A stretch of 43,508 nucleotides of DNA from positions 1-43,508 of the forward strand of contig JAQCJO010000009.1 in assembly GCA_027592925.1 (NCBI GenBank), read 5' to 3'. Below, piece after piece: positions 9,201-24,200 of this stretch (position 1 is its first letter; each line of letters starts with the position of its first letter). The position numbers and the translations under genes were made by a program. This DNA comes from Actinomycetota bacterium (GTDB lineage: Bacteria; Actinomycetota; Acidimicrobiia; Acidimicrobiales; Ilumatobacteraceae). Below the pieces are notes generated by a model. That model was given only the letters and a program-made list of their open reading frames with translations. It searched no databases and was not told the DNA's origin.

Positions 9201-12200
9201 TCGAGACCGTACAATCCAATCTTTGCTGCCTCTTGCACGATCGGCCAAGGGAACTCTTCTTTTTCATCCCACTCGTGTGCGGCAGGACGAATGGTGTCAA
9301 CAGCAAACTGATGAATCCAATCTTTGATTTGAAGTTGGTCATCATTGAGGGCAAGTGAAAATTCGGTCATGTCACTAAGTTACCGTGTAGTAGACCCGTC
9401 TGCCACATTTGTGCGTCAGGCCACTTTTCTCTAGCAATCGTTACTTTTTGACAGGTAATTGCAAGATCGAGGTTGCGATCGTTTCAAAAATGAGTTTTGC
9501 ACCCGGCTTGTATGCGTGCACCCCGTCCCACCTGTAGGAAAGGCTGGTTGAAATTTTTGGATCGTTGCACCATTCTTTTGGACTACTGACAAAAAACACA
9601 CCGTCGTCTTCTGGCGCTGCGATCTCGCGCAACAAATCATTGAGGTGTCTTGTGCGCATATCGTCACCTCGTTGTGGAAGTGCGGGTACCGGACCACCCT
9701 TTGAGTCGACTGGTCGCATGCACGCAACTTCAAGAAGTGCAACTGTTGCACCTGTTGCACGCAATGCGTCTATGCCTCGTTTCATTTGCGTGCGAAACAT
9801 CGTGTCGGCTGGCGAAGTGTTAGACGCAAATGTAAAACTATTGATCTTGAGATCAAGCACTTCCCACGCTCCGAGCACCACAAGCACTACATCGGCTTTA
9901 GCCTTTGTTGCCGACTTCGCCCAACTCTTTTCAAAGCCAACACAGTTTGCAAAATTACGGCGGAAATTTCCATTCGTGCCACCAACGCCGACGCCTCTGT
10001 CGTAGATGCCACAACCATCAATTGAGCCATCCGCAACAACAAATGTCTTTTCTATCCCCGACGGTTTGTTTATGACTAAGGAGTGCGCTTGCGAGTCGCC
10101 GACAATCACCAACTTGCGTGGCAATTTTGCAATAGTCGTCGTTGTCGTTGATGCTGCAGGCAATAAGAATGGGGAGGCAACTACAACAGCGGCGATAAGC
10201 ACAGGAAGTCGACGATGCATTGTGCTCAATTGTTGTCGGTTGTGCCACCAATTACCAAGTGCCCCTTGGCGAGTGGGGATCTCGACAAACTGATACACAA
10301 ATTCGTTGATGATCACGGTGGCTGCAAGCGCAACGGCCAAGCGATTACCCGAGTCGCGTGCATGTGTGATGACAAAAATGGGCTAATGCCAGAGGTACAA
10401 CCCGTACGAGCGGCGACCGATTTTGACAAAAAAGTCTTGTGAGAAAAACTTTTTAATAATTAAGCCGTTTGGTCGCATGGTGACAGCAATGATCACGGCA
10501 GATGCAACTGTCGTGGCAGCCAAACCGCCTTGGTACAGGCGTGCGTCGGCCACATGCACAGTGGCCATCAGCACGCCAATCACTGCGATCGATGTGACTG
10601 CAAGAGCCTCAGCTATCGACGAACGCCACCAACTCGATGGCGATGTTTTGCGCCATGGCCGCCACAACATTGCGACTGCTGCACCTAGCAAGAGACCGCT
10701 CGAGCGCGTGAGTGTGCTGAGGTATAAAAAGTTGGTGCGCGTTTCATCGTCTTGTACAAAACGCAATGCCGTTGCAGCCATCGCTGCCCCACTGCACGCA
10801 ACCAGTAGCGCGCCTGAGATCTTTGGACGCATCCACTTTGCTCCAAATATAAATGTAAACAACAACGGCCAAACGAGATACCACTGTTCTTCTACGGCAA
10901 GCGACCACAGATGGCGCAGCACCGGCAACGAACTCGCGGCGAAGTATGGAGTGTCTATGGCATAGATCTGCCACCAGTTCGAAAAATAACCAAGAGATGG
11001 CAACACGTCACGACGAAAATCGGGTGCTGAGTCGCTGGCGTAAAACGCCACGCAAAATGCAGTGGCACCCAACATCACAAAAAGAGCGGGCAAAAGTCGT
11101 CGCGCACGTCGAATCCAAAACTGCTTGAGATCAATGCGTTGAGTCGATTCGCGCTCTTCAATCAGCAATGACGTGATAAGAAATCCGCTGACAACAAAAA
11201 ATACCTCGACACCCAAAAATCCACCAGGTAACCAGGAAATGTTTGCGTGATACAGCATCACCGCGATCACACTGAATGCGCGGATGCCATCGAGCGAGGG
11301 CTCTTAGCCCATCAGTTGCTGCTCGTTCATTTGACTTTTCTGAAGGCCACAAAAATTGCAATCACATATATCGCTGCGCCAACACTAAAAGGAGCGCCGA
11401 TACCGATGTGATCAAAAGCCAAGCCGGCAAGTGGTGGACCAAGCACTCGCGCGAGTGCCGATGCCGACTGCTGAACGCCGAGTGCTTCGCCACGACGATC
11501 GTCATCGGCCGAGTTTGCGACAAGTGCACTCAGAGATGGGCTTGCCACACCGGCTCCGATAACCATGATGACCAACGCGATGATCAGCGTTGGCCAGATC
11601 ACTGCCGCACTGAGCAGCAGCAAGCCAATCGCAACCAACACTTGCCCACTGCGCATCAAACGCAGTGAACCAAACTTTGCAGTGAGCGGCGCAATCAATG
11701 CACCTTGCACACCCGACATCACTGCGCCGATGCCAAGAAACACTGCTGCTGTTGATGCTTCAGTGAGATTAAATCGTGCACCACCAAATAATGAGAACGT
11801 TGCTTCGAAGCCCGAGAATGCGAACATCGAAAAAAATCCGACTGCTGCAAGCGCACCGTAGTTGCGTTTGCGTAATGGTGTCGGAGTTCGTTTTGTTTCA
11901 CGGACACGAGTGACATCACGTGTTTCCGGCAATCGGATCATCGCTGCAACTGCATTGACCAATGCCAAGCAACCTGCAAGATAAAACGGCACGTGCGCAC
12001 CGCCAAGTGCTGCAAGTCCGCCGAATGCAGGGCCAAATATAAAGCCAACACCAAACGCCATGCCAAGTAATCCGAGCATTCGCGCGCGCTGTTCTTTGGA
12101 TCCGATATCGGTCACGGCACTTTGTGCAACCGAGACGCTTGCACCTGATGCACCGTCAATGAGCCGACCTGCAAACAACACCCACAGTGCACCGGCTGCA

Positions 12201-15200
12201 CCAGTAATAAAACTGCCAACCGCTGTGCCAAGGAGCGAGAGAACAATGACTGGCTTGCGACCAATGCGATCAGACCACCGACCAAGTATTGGTGCAAAAA
12301 TCATTTGAGCAAGTGAGAACGACGCAAACAACATGCCGACTTGAAAACCAGATGCACCAAATCGGTCGGCATAACGACCAAGTATTGGTACGACCATGCC
12401 AAACCCGATCATGTCGAGGGCGACGGTGGACCAAATGATCCAAAAACCGCGCGGCAATGGCTCGCGCGGAGTTTTTATAGTCTCGGTCATGCGCGACGCA
12501 CGCGAGTGCCGGCCTTGGTGGTCTCAACCACGTAGCCGGCTGCCTGCAGTTCAATGCGGATGGCATCAGCCGTTGCAAAATCTTTTGCCACGCGAGCAGC
12601 ATCCAGTTGTTGTGCGCGCTCGACAATCGCTGCGTCAATATCGTCGCCACTGCGCAACATCAGGCCCAGCGCATTACACATTTCGTGCACTGCAGTTGTC
12701 AAGGCTGCACATACTTGAGTATCGCCAGACTCGATGGCAATATTGGCGCGTCGTACGGTGTCAAAAATAATTGCCATTGCATTTGCTGTATCAATATCGT
12801 TGTCCATCACTTCGCGAAACTTGGCAAGCACTTCCGCATTGGCAGGCATTGCTGGCAACGCAGCCTTGGCCATGCGGTCTGCAAACCCGTCCAGATTGGC
12901 AAGAGACTTGACCGATGAATCAATGTTGTCTTGACCAACCTTGACCGGTGAGCGGTAGTGCGTTTGCAACAACAACATGCGGTATGCGCGTGGGTCGTAT
13001 TGCTGCACCAAGTCGACAAGATTGGTGACGTTGCCGAGGCTCTTCGACATTTTTTCGCCTTCGGTGTCAACAACGAACCCGTTGTGCATCCAGTGCTGGG
13101 CAAACGTCTTGCCAAGAGCCACTGCTTGGGCACGTTCGTTTTCGTGGTGAGGAAAACGCAAGTCGGCGCCACCACAATGCAAATCAAAACCTTCGCCAAG
13201 TAATTGCAGACTCATCACTACACATTCGCTGTGCCACCCTGGTCGACCCTCACCCCACGGTGATGACCAACTTGGTTCGCCGGGTTTCGAAAACTTCCAC
13301 AACGCAAAGTCGGCTGGGTGACGCTTTTGTGCAGCACCCAACACTTCGCGATCGCCACCACCAGACAACATGTCGTCCAGATTTTGATGCGCAAGTAATC
13401 CGTAGTCGGGCACTGACGAAATGTCGAGATACACGCCGTCGTCGGTTGCGTACGCGCTATCGCTCGACATCAACTCACCGATCATGTCAACCATCTGTTC
13501 TACATATTCAGTTGCGTGCGGCACATCGGTTGGTCGCAACACACCAAGTGCATTCATAGCGTCAAACCACACGGTTTCGCATTTGTGAGTGATCTCATTC
13601 CACGGACGATTTTCGCGATTTGCGCGGTCAATGATTTGGTCGTCGATATCGGTGATATTGGATACCAATCGCACCTGAACACCGCACCACTCCATATATC
13701 TACGCAAAATGTCGTAGACCAAAGTGGCTCGACCGTGGCCCAAATGCGGCGGGCCATAGACCGTTGGACCACACAAATAGATGCCCAACTTGCCCGGCTC
13801 ACGCATTTTGAGTTCGCGCACATCGCGTGTCACGGTGTCATATAAGTGCAGCACGCACACAGCCTAGAGGCGCAGTTGTAGGCCAAGCAGTGGCCTGACC
13901 CAATACAGTTAATGCGCGATGACCGTGCCCGATAAGCCCCTACTCGACAACGTCGAAAGCAAGTTGATTGCACAGTGGGACGCCTTGGGCACCTATGCAT
14001 TTGACCGCAAGGCCACTCGCGACAACGTCTTTGCCATCGATACTCCTCCACCCACCGTGAGCGGCTCGTTGCACATGGGCCACGTGTTTAGCTACACACA
14101 TACCGACGCTGTCGCCAGGTTTTGGCGCATGCGTGGCAAGTCAGTTTTTTATCCGATGGGTTGGGACGACAACGGACTGCCGACCGAGCGACGTGTGCAA
14201 AATTATTTTGGTGTGTCGTGCGACCCGAGTGTTGCTCATGACCCTACATTTGTACCGTCTTTTCGCGGCGACGTGCCCAAGGATCACCGAGCATTAGCGA
14301 TTTCGCGCCCAAACTTCATTGCGTTATGCGAAGAGCTCACGCACGAAGACGAAAAGGTATTTGAAGACCTGTTTCGCCGACTTGGATTGTCTGTTGATTG
14401 GTCATTGTTGTACACCACCATCAGCGATCACGCGCGACGCACAAGTCAAGACGCGTTCTTGCGCAACTTGTCGCGCGGCGAGGCTTACGCCCAAGAAGCT
14501 CCAACGTTGTGGGATGTCGATTTTGGAACAGCTGTTGCTCAAGCCGAATTAGAAGACCGCGAGCGTCCTGGCGCATTCCACGACATTTCTTTCAAGCATG
14601 AGTCTGGTGGCGAAATACTGATCGCAACTACGCGACCAGAACTCATCCCTGCTTGCGTTGCACTCGTTGCTCACCCAGACGACGACCGCTACAAACCATT
14701 TTTTGGCACCATGGTGCGCACACCATTGTTTGATGTAGCCGTGCCTGTGCTCGCACACGAACTTGCACAGATCGATAAAGGTACGGGCATTGCGATGGTC
14801 TGCACATTTGGTGATCTCACCGACGTTGTGTGGTGGCGAGAACTGAATTTGCCAACCCGACCAATTATTGGACGCGATGGTCGCATCTTGACGCAAGCAC
14901 CAGACGGCATGACAAGCGCTTCTGGTCTCGAGCACTACGCAGCACTTGCTGGCAAATCGGTGAAGCAGGCTCAGACCGCCATCGTCGATATGCTGCGCAC
15001 AAGTGGTGACTTGCGCGGCGAGCCAAAACCGATCACCCACCCTGTCAAGTTTTACGAAAAGGGCGATCGACCTCTCGAAATCGTGACAAGCCGTCAGTGG
15101 TACATCCGCAACGGTGGTCGCGACGCCGATTTGCGCGCAGCATTGCTGGCAAGAGGTGATCAGTTGGCTTGGCATCCAGAATTTATGCAGCATCGCTATA

Positions 15201-18200
15201 GCAACTGGGTCGACGGACTCAACGGTGACTGGCTCGTGAGTCGTCAGCGTTACTTCGGGGTGCCAGTGCCGCTGTGGTACCGACTCAATACGGCTGGTGA
15301 ACCTGACTATTCAAACCCACTTGTTCCTGAAGCTTCACGATTGCCAATCGACCCGAGCACAGATGTGCCAAGTGAATTTACGGAAGCACAACGCGGTGTG
15401 CCTGGCGGCTTTGTCGGTGACGCCGATGTCTTAGACACCTGGGCCACATCATCATTGACACCACAAATTGCTGGCCGCTGGCTCGACGATCCAGCAATGT
15501 TTAACAACGTGTTTCCAATGGACGTGCGCCCACAGGGTCACGACATCATTCGCACATGGCTCTTTGCAACAACAGTTCGTTCACACTTCGAACACAGTGT
15601 TGCTCCATGGCGCAACGCTGCTCTGTCGGGATGGATTCTGGACCCAGATCGCAAGAAGATGTCGAAGTCGAAGGGCAACGTAGTCACGCCAATTGATTTA
15701 TTTGAACAGTACGGCAGCGACGCAGTTCGTTATTGGGCTGCATCTGCCCGACCGGGAGTTGACACCGCATTTAGTGAAGACCAAATGAAAGTTGGACGCA
15801 AACTTGCAACCAAGTTGCTGAACGCGACAAAGTTTGTGTTGGGTGCTGGCGATGTAAGTGCAGATGTCGTGCCGACTGAGCCACTTGACATTGCAATGTT
15901 GCAGCGGCTGAGCGTTGTCATCAACGATGCGACAACGGCATTCGAGACATTTGACTACGCACGCGCGCTCGAGCGCACCGAATCATTTTTCTGGTGGTTC
16001 TGCGATGACTACCTCGAACTCGTCAAGATGCGTGCATACGGCACCACCGACATCTCGGCGTCTGCTCGGGCGGCACTGCAACGCGCGCTGAGTGTCATGC
16101 AACGTTTGTTTGCACCACACATTCCGTTTGCCACAGAAGAAGTATGGAGTTGGTGGAAGCAGAATTCAATTCACTTGTCTCAGTGGCCAACAGTTGCAGA
16201 AATCACTGGTGACACCAAACATGTTGATGCCGCCGAGATGATGCTCGAGAGTGCGTGCAACGTGATCGGTGTTATTCGCCGCACCAAAACAGAAGCCAAA
16301 CTCTCGCAACGCGCCGAGGTTGAGTACACATCAGTGAGCGCAACAGATGCACAAATCGCGTTGCTCAAAGAATGCACTGGCGACTTGCAAAATGCTGGTG
16401 TTGTACCCGCCATCGAGTTTGTTGCGCACACGGCCGGCGACTCGGCGGCGCATATCGTGACGACTGTGCGTCTTGCCCCAGTAGTGGACGCCAAGTGAGT
16501 CACTACAAGCGACCCCGTTCGCACTACCTAGTTCTTGCACTCAACATTGTTGTGGTGTGTGCATTACTCGTTGCTGGCCTTGGAATGTTGTGGGCCAATA
16601 ACCGTCTCAACGCACGACAAGTTGTTTCGCTCAATCGTGACCCAAACGGTCAACCAAGTTCTGACGCTGAAATCACTCCTTCTGATAACTGGAATTTGAC
16701 CGAAGGTGACCTCGCCGCCAAGAACTTTTTGCTCACTGGCTCGGACAACGGCAGTTGCGTCGACCCAGACTCTCCATATGCCGGAGCATTTGGCAATCGA
16801 ACAGGTTTTGGCGAGCGCAGTGACACGATCATGATTATTCGTGTTGATCCAAAAGACAACCGCGCGGCTTTCTTGTCTTTTCCGCGCGACTTGTGGGTCA
16901 AAATTGCTGGTTCTACTCGCACCAACCGCATCAACACTGCTTTTGATCGCAAGAACCCAAACAAACTTGTTGACACAATCTACCAAAATTTTGGAATCAG
17001 TATCGATCACTACGTCAACATCGACTTTTGTGCGTTTAAAGAAATCGTTGATGCAGTAGGTGGAGTCAGCATTCCGTTTTTGTATGAGACTCGCGACAAA
17101 AATACTGGCCTGTATGTTCCGGCACCGAGCTGCTTTGAGTTTTCGGGCGACCACGCGCTTGCATACGTGAGGTCTCGATCGGGCTATTCGTATTTTGATC
17201 CCGCAAAAAACGATTGGATCAAAGATGGAACGGGTGATCTTGGTCGCATCAGCCGTCAACAAGACTTCATTCGCCGCGCTATGCAACGAGCACTTGATAA
17301 AGGGTCGAGCAGCCCAACCGTTGCAAACAAACTGCTTAATGCGGGGCTCAAAAATGTGATTACTGATGATCAACTGACACCAATTTCGATGCTGCAATTG
17401 GCACAAGCAATGCGCGACCTCAATACCAGCAGCATCCCTTCCTACACGATTGCAGCAACTAGCGAAATGGTCGGCGATCAAGCCGTTCTTGTGCCGCGAA
17501 TTCAGAACGACACAATGCGCGAAATTCTTGCTTTGTTTCAGGGCAAAGCAAGTTTGGCCACACCCGGCTCGGTCGCTGATGCACCACCTACATCTGACAT
17601 GACAACAAACGAAGGTGCCCTCGGCGGTATATCGAGCCAACAAATTGTTCCAGTGAATTACGTGAAGTACACGAGCAACGCTTCATCATCTGCACCACCA
17701 ACAACACTTCCCGTTGTCGCACCAGAGCAAGCAACACTCGGTGTTGCTCCACCAAACGATCCGAGTTGTCGCTAGTCGAGCACTCGTCGTAGTGCGTCGG
17801 GCACATCGCTCGGCCCACTTACTGTCGTAAATCTTGCGCCAACTTGTTGAGCAAATACACGGGCTTCAGCATCATCGTCGACTGGAGCAATGACCACGAG
17901 CTCTTCGAGCGCGCTACCAGCAAGCACCGCATCGCCTTCGACCGTTGAACGACAATCGGAAAACAGAATCGTCACCCGCCTACCTGCCCGAGAACGCGCA
18001 AGTTGAGTGCTTGCAGTGGTTAATGCCTGAGCAAGGTTGGTTGTGCCAAACCCACGTAACGACAACACCGTGTTGACTACCTGTTCGCTTGACCGCGAAA
18101 CATCCTGCGACTTTGCAACCACAACGTCATTGCCAAACACCAGCACGCTGTAGTCACTTGGCTCGCGACTGGCTACAGCGGCGGCGGCCATTGCTGAATT

Positions 18201-21200
18201 TGCGAGTGGCTTGCCACCCATTGACCCGCTGCGGTCAACCACCAAACTGAATGCTGTTCCCGGCTTTGTCCAGTCCCGCACTTTGAGCGCATCTACATCG
18301 ACTGCGCCATGCACTCGAATCTCGTTTAACCCATCCAAGCTTGCGTCAATATCTATGTCACCTGCATCTGGCTGATAATTCACGAGCGTCATCTTGCCGA
18401 TGCCGCGCGGACGTGGCTTGCCAGTACGCGCAATTTCAAGCATCACTCGCCCCGCAAGTCGGCGCGCAAGTTCGCGCAACTTTGGGTCGGTTGCTGCGGT
18501 CAAGTTGGCAAGCATGCCGAGAATTTCGTCAGGAGATTCGTTCAGAGCTTCGTCTACCGCGGCTTCATTGAGTTCTCCGACTTCGGGAGAAATTTGTTCG
18601 AATCGATCATGTCGTGCCAAGTCACTTCGCGAAACAGTTTTCTTATTTGCTTGACTCTCTGCCTGCTCGGCGAGTGCGCCCTCTTTAACTGCCGGATTTG
18701 CTAGTTCGAGGTCGTGGCCCCAGTCGGGGCGCCAGCTTTTCCCGCTGACTCGTCACCGGCACTCAAGCCAAAAACGTCATTCCAAATTTCGGAAACGACT
18801 TCTTCTGCATTACGCACACTTCCTTCGCGAATCCGAACCCTGCCACTAATTGCAACTAGTGCGCTATCGAGCCCAATTGATGCAGAAATATTTTTCGAAG
18901 ATCGAATCTCGGCCAAACTCGATGCCACCAACGCAGTGTCAATCGCTCCGCGCACCGACGACCCAACTCGCAAATCGGGATGATTGCGTGTGCGGCGAAC
19001 CACTTCAACAACTTTTGTTACCCAAGCAGCATCTGGTTGCACACCAGCACTATTTTTTTGGCTATTCGCCTTGAGATTGCGATCAACAATTGCACACTCG
19101 TCTCCTGAAGACTGATATGTCATTGCAACGCGGCACACTCTGTCATAGACGGCACTTGAGATGCGCGCCGTACCCACGGCATCAAACGGATTCATTGCTG
19201 CAACAAGTCGAAAACCGTTCGCGCCAACCACTTTGCCGAGGCGCGGCACAGTTATTTCGCCTTCGCTCATGACCGTGATCAACACGTTGAGCGTTTCCTC
19301 CGGAATTCGGTTGATCTCTTCTACATACAACAATGAACCTTCACGTAAGGCAGTAACGAGTGGGCCGTCAACAAAGACGTCGGGTGCGTAGCCGTCGCTC
19401 AAGACACGAGCCGGATCAAAGTGGCCAATCAATCGCGCTGGTGTGAGCTCGGCGTTGCCCTCCACAAACGAAAACCCAACCGACATGCTTTGCGCAACTG
19501 CTCGTAACAACGTGCTTTTGCCTGTGCCTGGTGGCCCTTCAAGCAACATGTGTCGACCAGCAATAAGCGCGGCAACTACCAACTCAATTTCGCGCTGACG
19601 GCCGACAACATCGCCGCCGACTGCGCGAATTATCTGGTTTAATGTTTGCTGATCAGTCATATTTGATGACGCCACGGATATTTTCTCCGTCACGCATCGC
19701 GCGGTAACCCTCGTTGATGTCATTCAACGTGTAAGTGCGGGTGACCAAACCATCAAGATCGAGTTGACCTTCGCGATACAAGCCCAACAACTTAGGAATG
19801 TCGGAGCGTGGATTGCCCGAACCAAACAGCGATCCAACAAGTTGCTTTTCCATCAACGTCATGTCGAGCAAACTTACCGATGCACCAAACTCCATTGCAG
19901 GGTGAATGTTGGTCACAACAACACGACCACGCTTTGCAGTGAGCGCCATTGCTTCGTGAATCACTGCACCACTACCGACACCCATTGTCATGATCACTTT
20001 GTTGGCCATCGTGCCGCGGGTGAGTTCTTGCAACAGTGGGACTGCTTCGGCCATCGAGTTGGCGCTATGTGTTGCTCCAAACTCCATTGCTTTTTCGCGC
20101 TTGAACTCGATTGGGTCAATCGCAATGATTTGTTTTGCGCCAGCAATGCGCGCGCCTTGAATTGCGTTGGCTCCGATGCCACCGACACCAACGATTACAA
20201 CGGTGTCACCAGGCTTTACTTCGGCTGCATAGACGCTAGAGCCCCAGCCAGTTACCACACCACAACCGAGCAAGCACGCGCGGTCGAGCGGCACATCTTG
20301 TTCGATCTTGATACAACTTGCTTCGTGCACCACAGTGTGTTGCGCAAATGTTCCGAGTAGACACATCACGCCCAAGTCTTTTCCGCCAGCATGATGACGC
20401 GAAGTTTGATCACTGATCTGCTTGCCAGTTGCCATGTAGGCACCAAGGTCACATAAGTTTTGGTGACCAGTCGAGCAACTCACACAACGACCACACGACG
20501 GGATGAAACCAAATACGACGTGATCGCCAGGTGCAAGCCAACTCACATTTGCTCCAACTTGTTGCACAAGCCCAGCACCTTCGTGGCCGCCGATAATTGG
20601 AAGCTCAAACGGCAAGTCGCCAGTAACAAGATGCTCGTCTGAGTGACAAAGACCAGAAGCAGCCAACTTCACCAACACTTCGTTCGGACCAGGCGCATCC
20701 AATTCAATATCCTCGATGCTCCACGGAGCATTCAATTCCCACAACACTGCTGCTTTTGTCTTCACGATGTCCCCCTTATGTATGGCTCTGATAGCCACAC
20801 TTCCTACGCTGACACTAACCCGAGAGGTGCCACTTGAGTATTGTTGGCAGGTAATGGAACCCACAACTACAGCCCAAATAAGCGAAATTGTGCAAGATAC
20901 GGATTCGGTCAAACAGACTGTCCACCAAGATGTCACCGAGCTGCTTGTCGAAGAAATTTCGATTGACGGCATGTGCGGCGTCTACTAAGTCAAGTCAGTT
21001 CGTCCTCCACATCATGTCAATCACGCTGGAAACAGCATGCGAATTAAATCCGCAAGTAGCACTGCGCCCTGAATCATTTGGTGCGCTCGCCTATCACTAC
21101 GGCAATCGCAAGCTTGTTTTTTTAAAACACCCAGACGTGGTTGCTGTGGTCCGCGACGTCGCCGACTACGCAACGCTGCAAGATGCACTCGGAGCGCACA

Positions 21201-24200
21201 ACATACAGCCATCACGTTGGCCGAGTTTTGTAGAGGCCATCGACTCACTCGCCGCATCGGACATCATTCGTGTCAGGTAAAGCACTCGCAAGCCAACTCA
21301 AGGGGGGTCTTGACGCACCAATTTGTTTGACATGGGAAATCACCTACGCCTGCAACCTGCAGTGCGTGCACTGTTTGTCGAGCAGTGGCACTCGGGATCC
21401 ACGCGAACTTTCAACCGATCAAGCAAAAGCCGTGCTCGACGAGTTGCGCGACTTGCAAGTGTTTTACATCAACATCGGTGGCGGCGAGCCGATGATTCGC
21501 AAAGATTTTTTTGAGATTCTCGAACATGCAGAAGCCAACGACATTGGCGTTAAGTTTTCGACGAACGGCACGTACATCACAGCAGAAAATGCGCGGCGAT
21601 TGGCTGGGATGAATTATCTCGATATCCAAATCAGTCTTGACGGCGTGGACGCTGTCACCAACGATGCAGTGCGCGGCAAGGGATCATACGCAACCGCAAT
21701 TGCAGCAATGAACCATTTGCGCGATGCCAACTTTGGACAATTCAAAATTTCTGTTGTTGTAACACGACACAACGTCGAGCAACTCGACGCCTTCAAGGCA
21801 CTTGCCGATTCGTATGGTGCACAATTGCGCATCACTCGCCTACGACCATCTGGCAGAGGTGCCGACACATGGGACGAGTTGCACCCAACGCAACAACAGC
21901 AGCGCCAGATTTACGACTGGTTGATGAAGCATGGCGACAACGTGCTCACGGGCGATTCATTTTTTCACTTAAACGCCTTTGGTGAGTCGCTCCCTGGTCT
22001 AAACTTGTGCGGTGCCGGTCGTGTGGTGTGCTTGATCGACCCGATCGGCGACGTGTACGCATGCCCGTTCGTTATTCATGATCAATTTAAAGCCGGATCA
22101 CTCTTGAGTGACGGTGGCTTCACCAAAGTGTGGAAAGAAAGCGACCTCTTCTTGTCGCTACGCGAGCCGGAATCTGAAGGCGCATGTTCGGCATGTGGTA
22201 GTTACGACGCCTGCCAAGGCGGTTGCATGGCCGCCAAGTTCTTTACCGGTATACCACTCAATGGACCAGACCCAGAGTGCGTCACCGGACACGGAGAAGA
22301 ACTCGTCAAGGCAGCATCAATCAACCTCATCCCCAAGCCGTCAATGGACCACTCAAGACCTGTAAAGATCAATTCGCCACAACTGGCTTCATCCAAAGAA
22401 GCAGTGCAACGAATGGAACGGGTATGAACGACGTCAATCCACTGCTGATTATTGGCGCCATCATTGTTTCGTATTTTCTCGGCACGTTTCCAAGTGCACT
22501 GATCATTGCCAAGCGAGGTGGCGTCGATGTCACTGCTGCAGGGTCTGGCAATCCGGGCACATCCAATGTTGTGCGCTTACTCGGATGGAAATATGGACTC
22601 GTTGTGTTTGTTGCCGATGTACTTAAGGGTTCTGCTTCCGTTGCTATTGCTTGGTTTGTGATGAACACACAACCAGACGCACTTCGTGTCTCGCATCTTG
22701 CCTATGCCTGCGGTTATGCCGCAGTGATCGGCCACACGTTTCCTATAACGCGTAAGTTTGTCGGTGGCAAGGGCGTTGCCACTGGTGGCGGTGTCATGTA
22801 TGTGTTGTACCCCGTCATGAGTTTGATCTTGTGTGCATCGTGGTTTGTGCTGCGAAAATCAACTGGCAAGTCATCTGTTGCCTCACTGATTATTACCATC
22901 GCTGTTCCTGTGTATGTAGCAATTTGGCGCAACGACAACATGTGGGAGTTGGCTGCAGCACTTGGGCTCGTTGGCATGATCATTATTCGACACTTGCCAA
23001 ATATTCGTCGACTCCAGACCCACGAAGAAAACGTTTAACATTTTTGACTGAAATGCAATGAATCAGCTCAACGACTTTTTTGCATGGCTTGAGCACTTTT
23101 CATCGTCGCCTTGGTTTTATCTGATTATCCTTACAATCGCAATTGCCGACTCGGTGATTCCGATCGTGCCAAGCGAAACACTTGTCATCATTGGTGGCGT
23201 AAGTGCAGGTTCTGGGCACTTATCGATTGCACTCGTGATACTGGTGGCTGCTGCTGGTGCCTTTATTGGTGACAACATGTCGTATCTCATCGGGCGCCAA
23301 GCAAGCGAACGAATCCTCAAGCGATACACACGCAATGAGAAAAGCCAACAGAGATTAGAAAAAGTGATCCATCAAATTGAACAACGTGGCGGAATGCTGC
23401 TCATCACTGCACGATTCATACCCGGTGGTCGCACCCTGTTGACTCTCACGTGTGGCATCACCCGTCGCGATCATCGCTGGTTCGTTGGCTGGATAGTTGC
23501 TGCTGCATCTATCTGGGCGCTCTATGCATCGCTGCTCGGTTTTATTGGTGGCAAAACTTTCCAGGACGACCACACCAAGGCATTTCTGGTCGCTTTCGGT
23601 GGCGCAGTCAGCGCAACTTTGCTGATCGAAGCAGTGCGCTTTGTGCGCAAACGCCTTCGCGCTTAGTCTTTGGCGTGGCCAACAACATCGCAACCAACAC
23701 GTGGTCGCAGATTGCGAATCGTAAATCAACGGTGCTGTTATTGCCACTCGGATCATGCGAACAGCACGGCCCGCACCTGCCACTAGACACCGACACTCAA
23801 ATCGCACAATACTTGTGCGCACAAGCCGCTTTGCAAAACGATCACATTCTGATTGCCCCAAGTCTGTCCATCACTGCAAGTGGCGAACATGCTGGCTTTC
23901 CCGGCACATTGTCAATTGGCACTGATGCTCTCACACAAGTCTTGATTGAGATCGTTCGATCAGCCGACTGGTGCAGTGGTGTGGTGTTCGTAAATGGTCA
24001 TGGCGGCAACACCGATGCTGTGACAGCGGCAGTACGCACACTCAAGAGCGAGCAACGCAATGTTGCATCATGGTGGCCAAGCATCGAGCATGGTGACGCG
24101 CATGCTGGTGCGAGTGAGACCTCAATGATGCTGGCTATCGACCCATCACGAGTCAACATGGCAAAGGCCGAGGCTGGATCAACCAAACCAATTGGCGAAA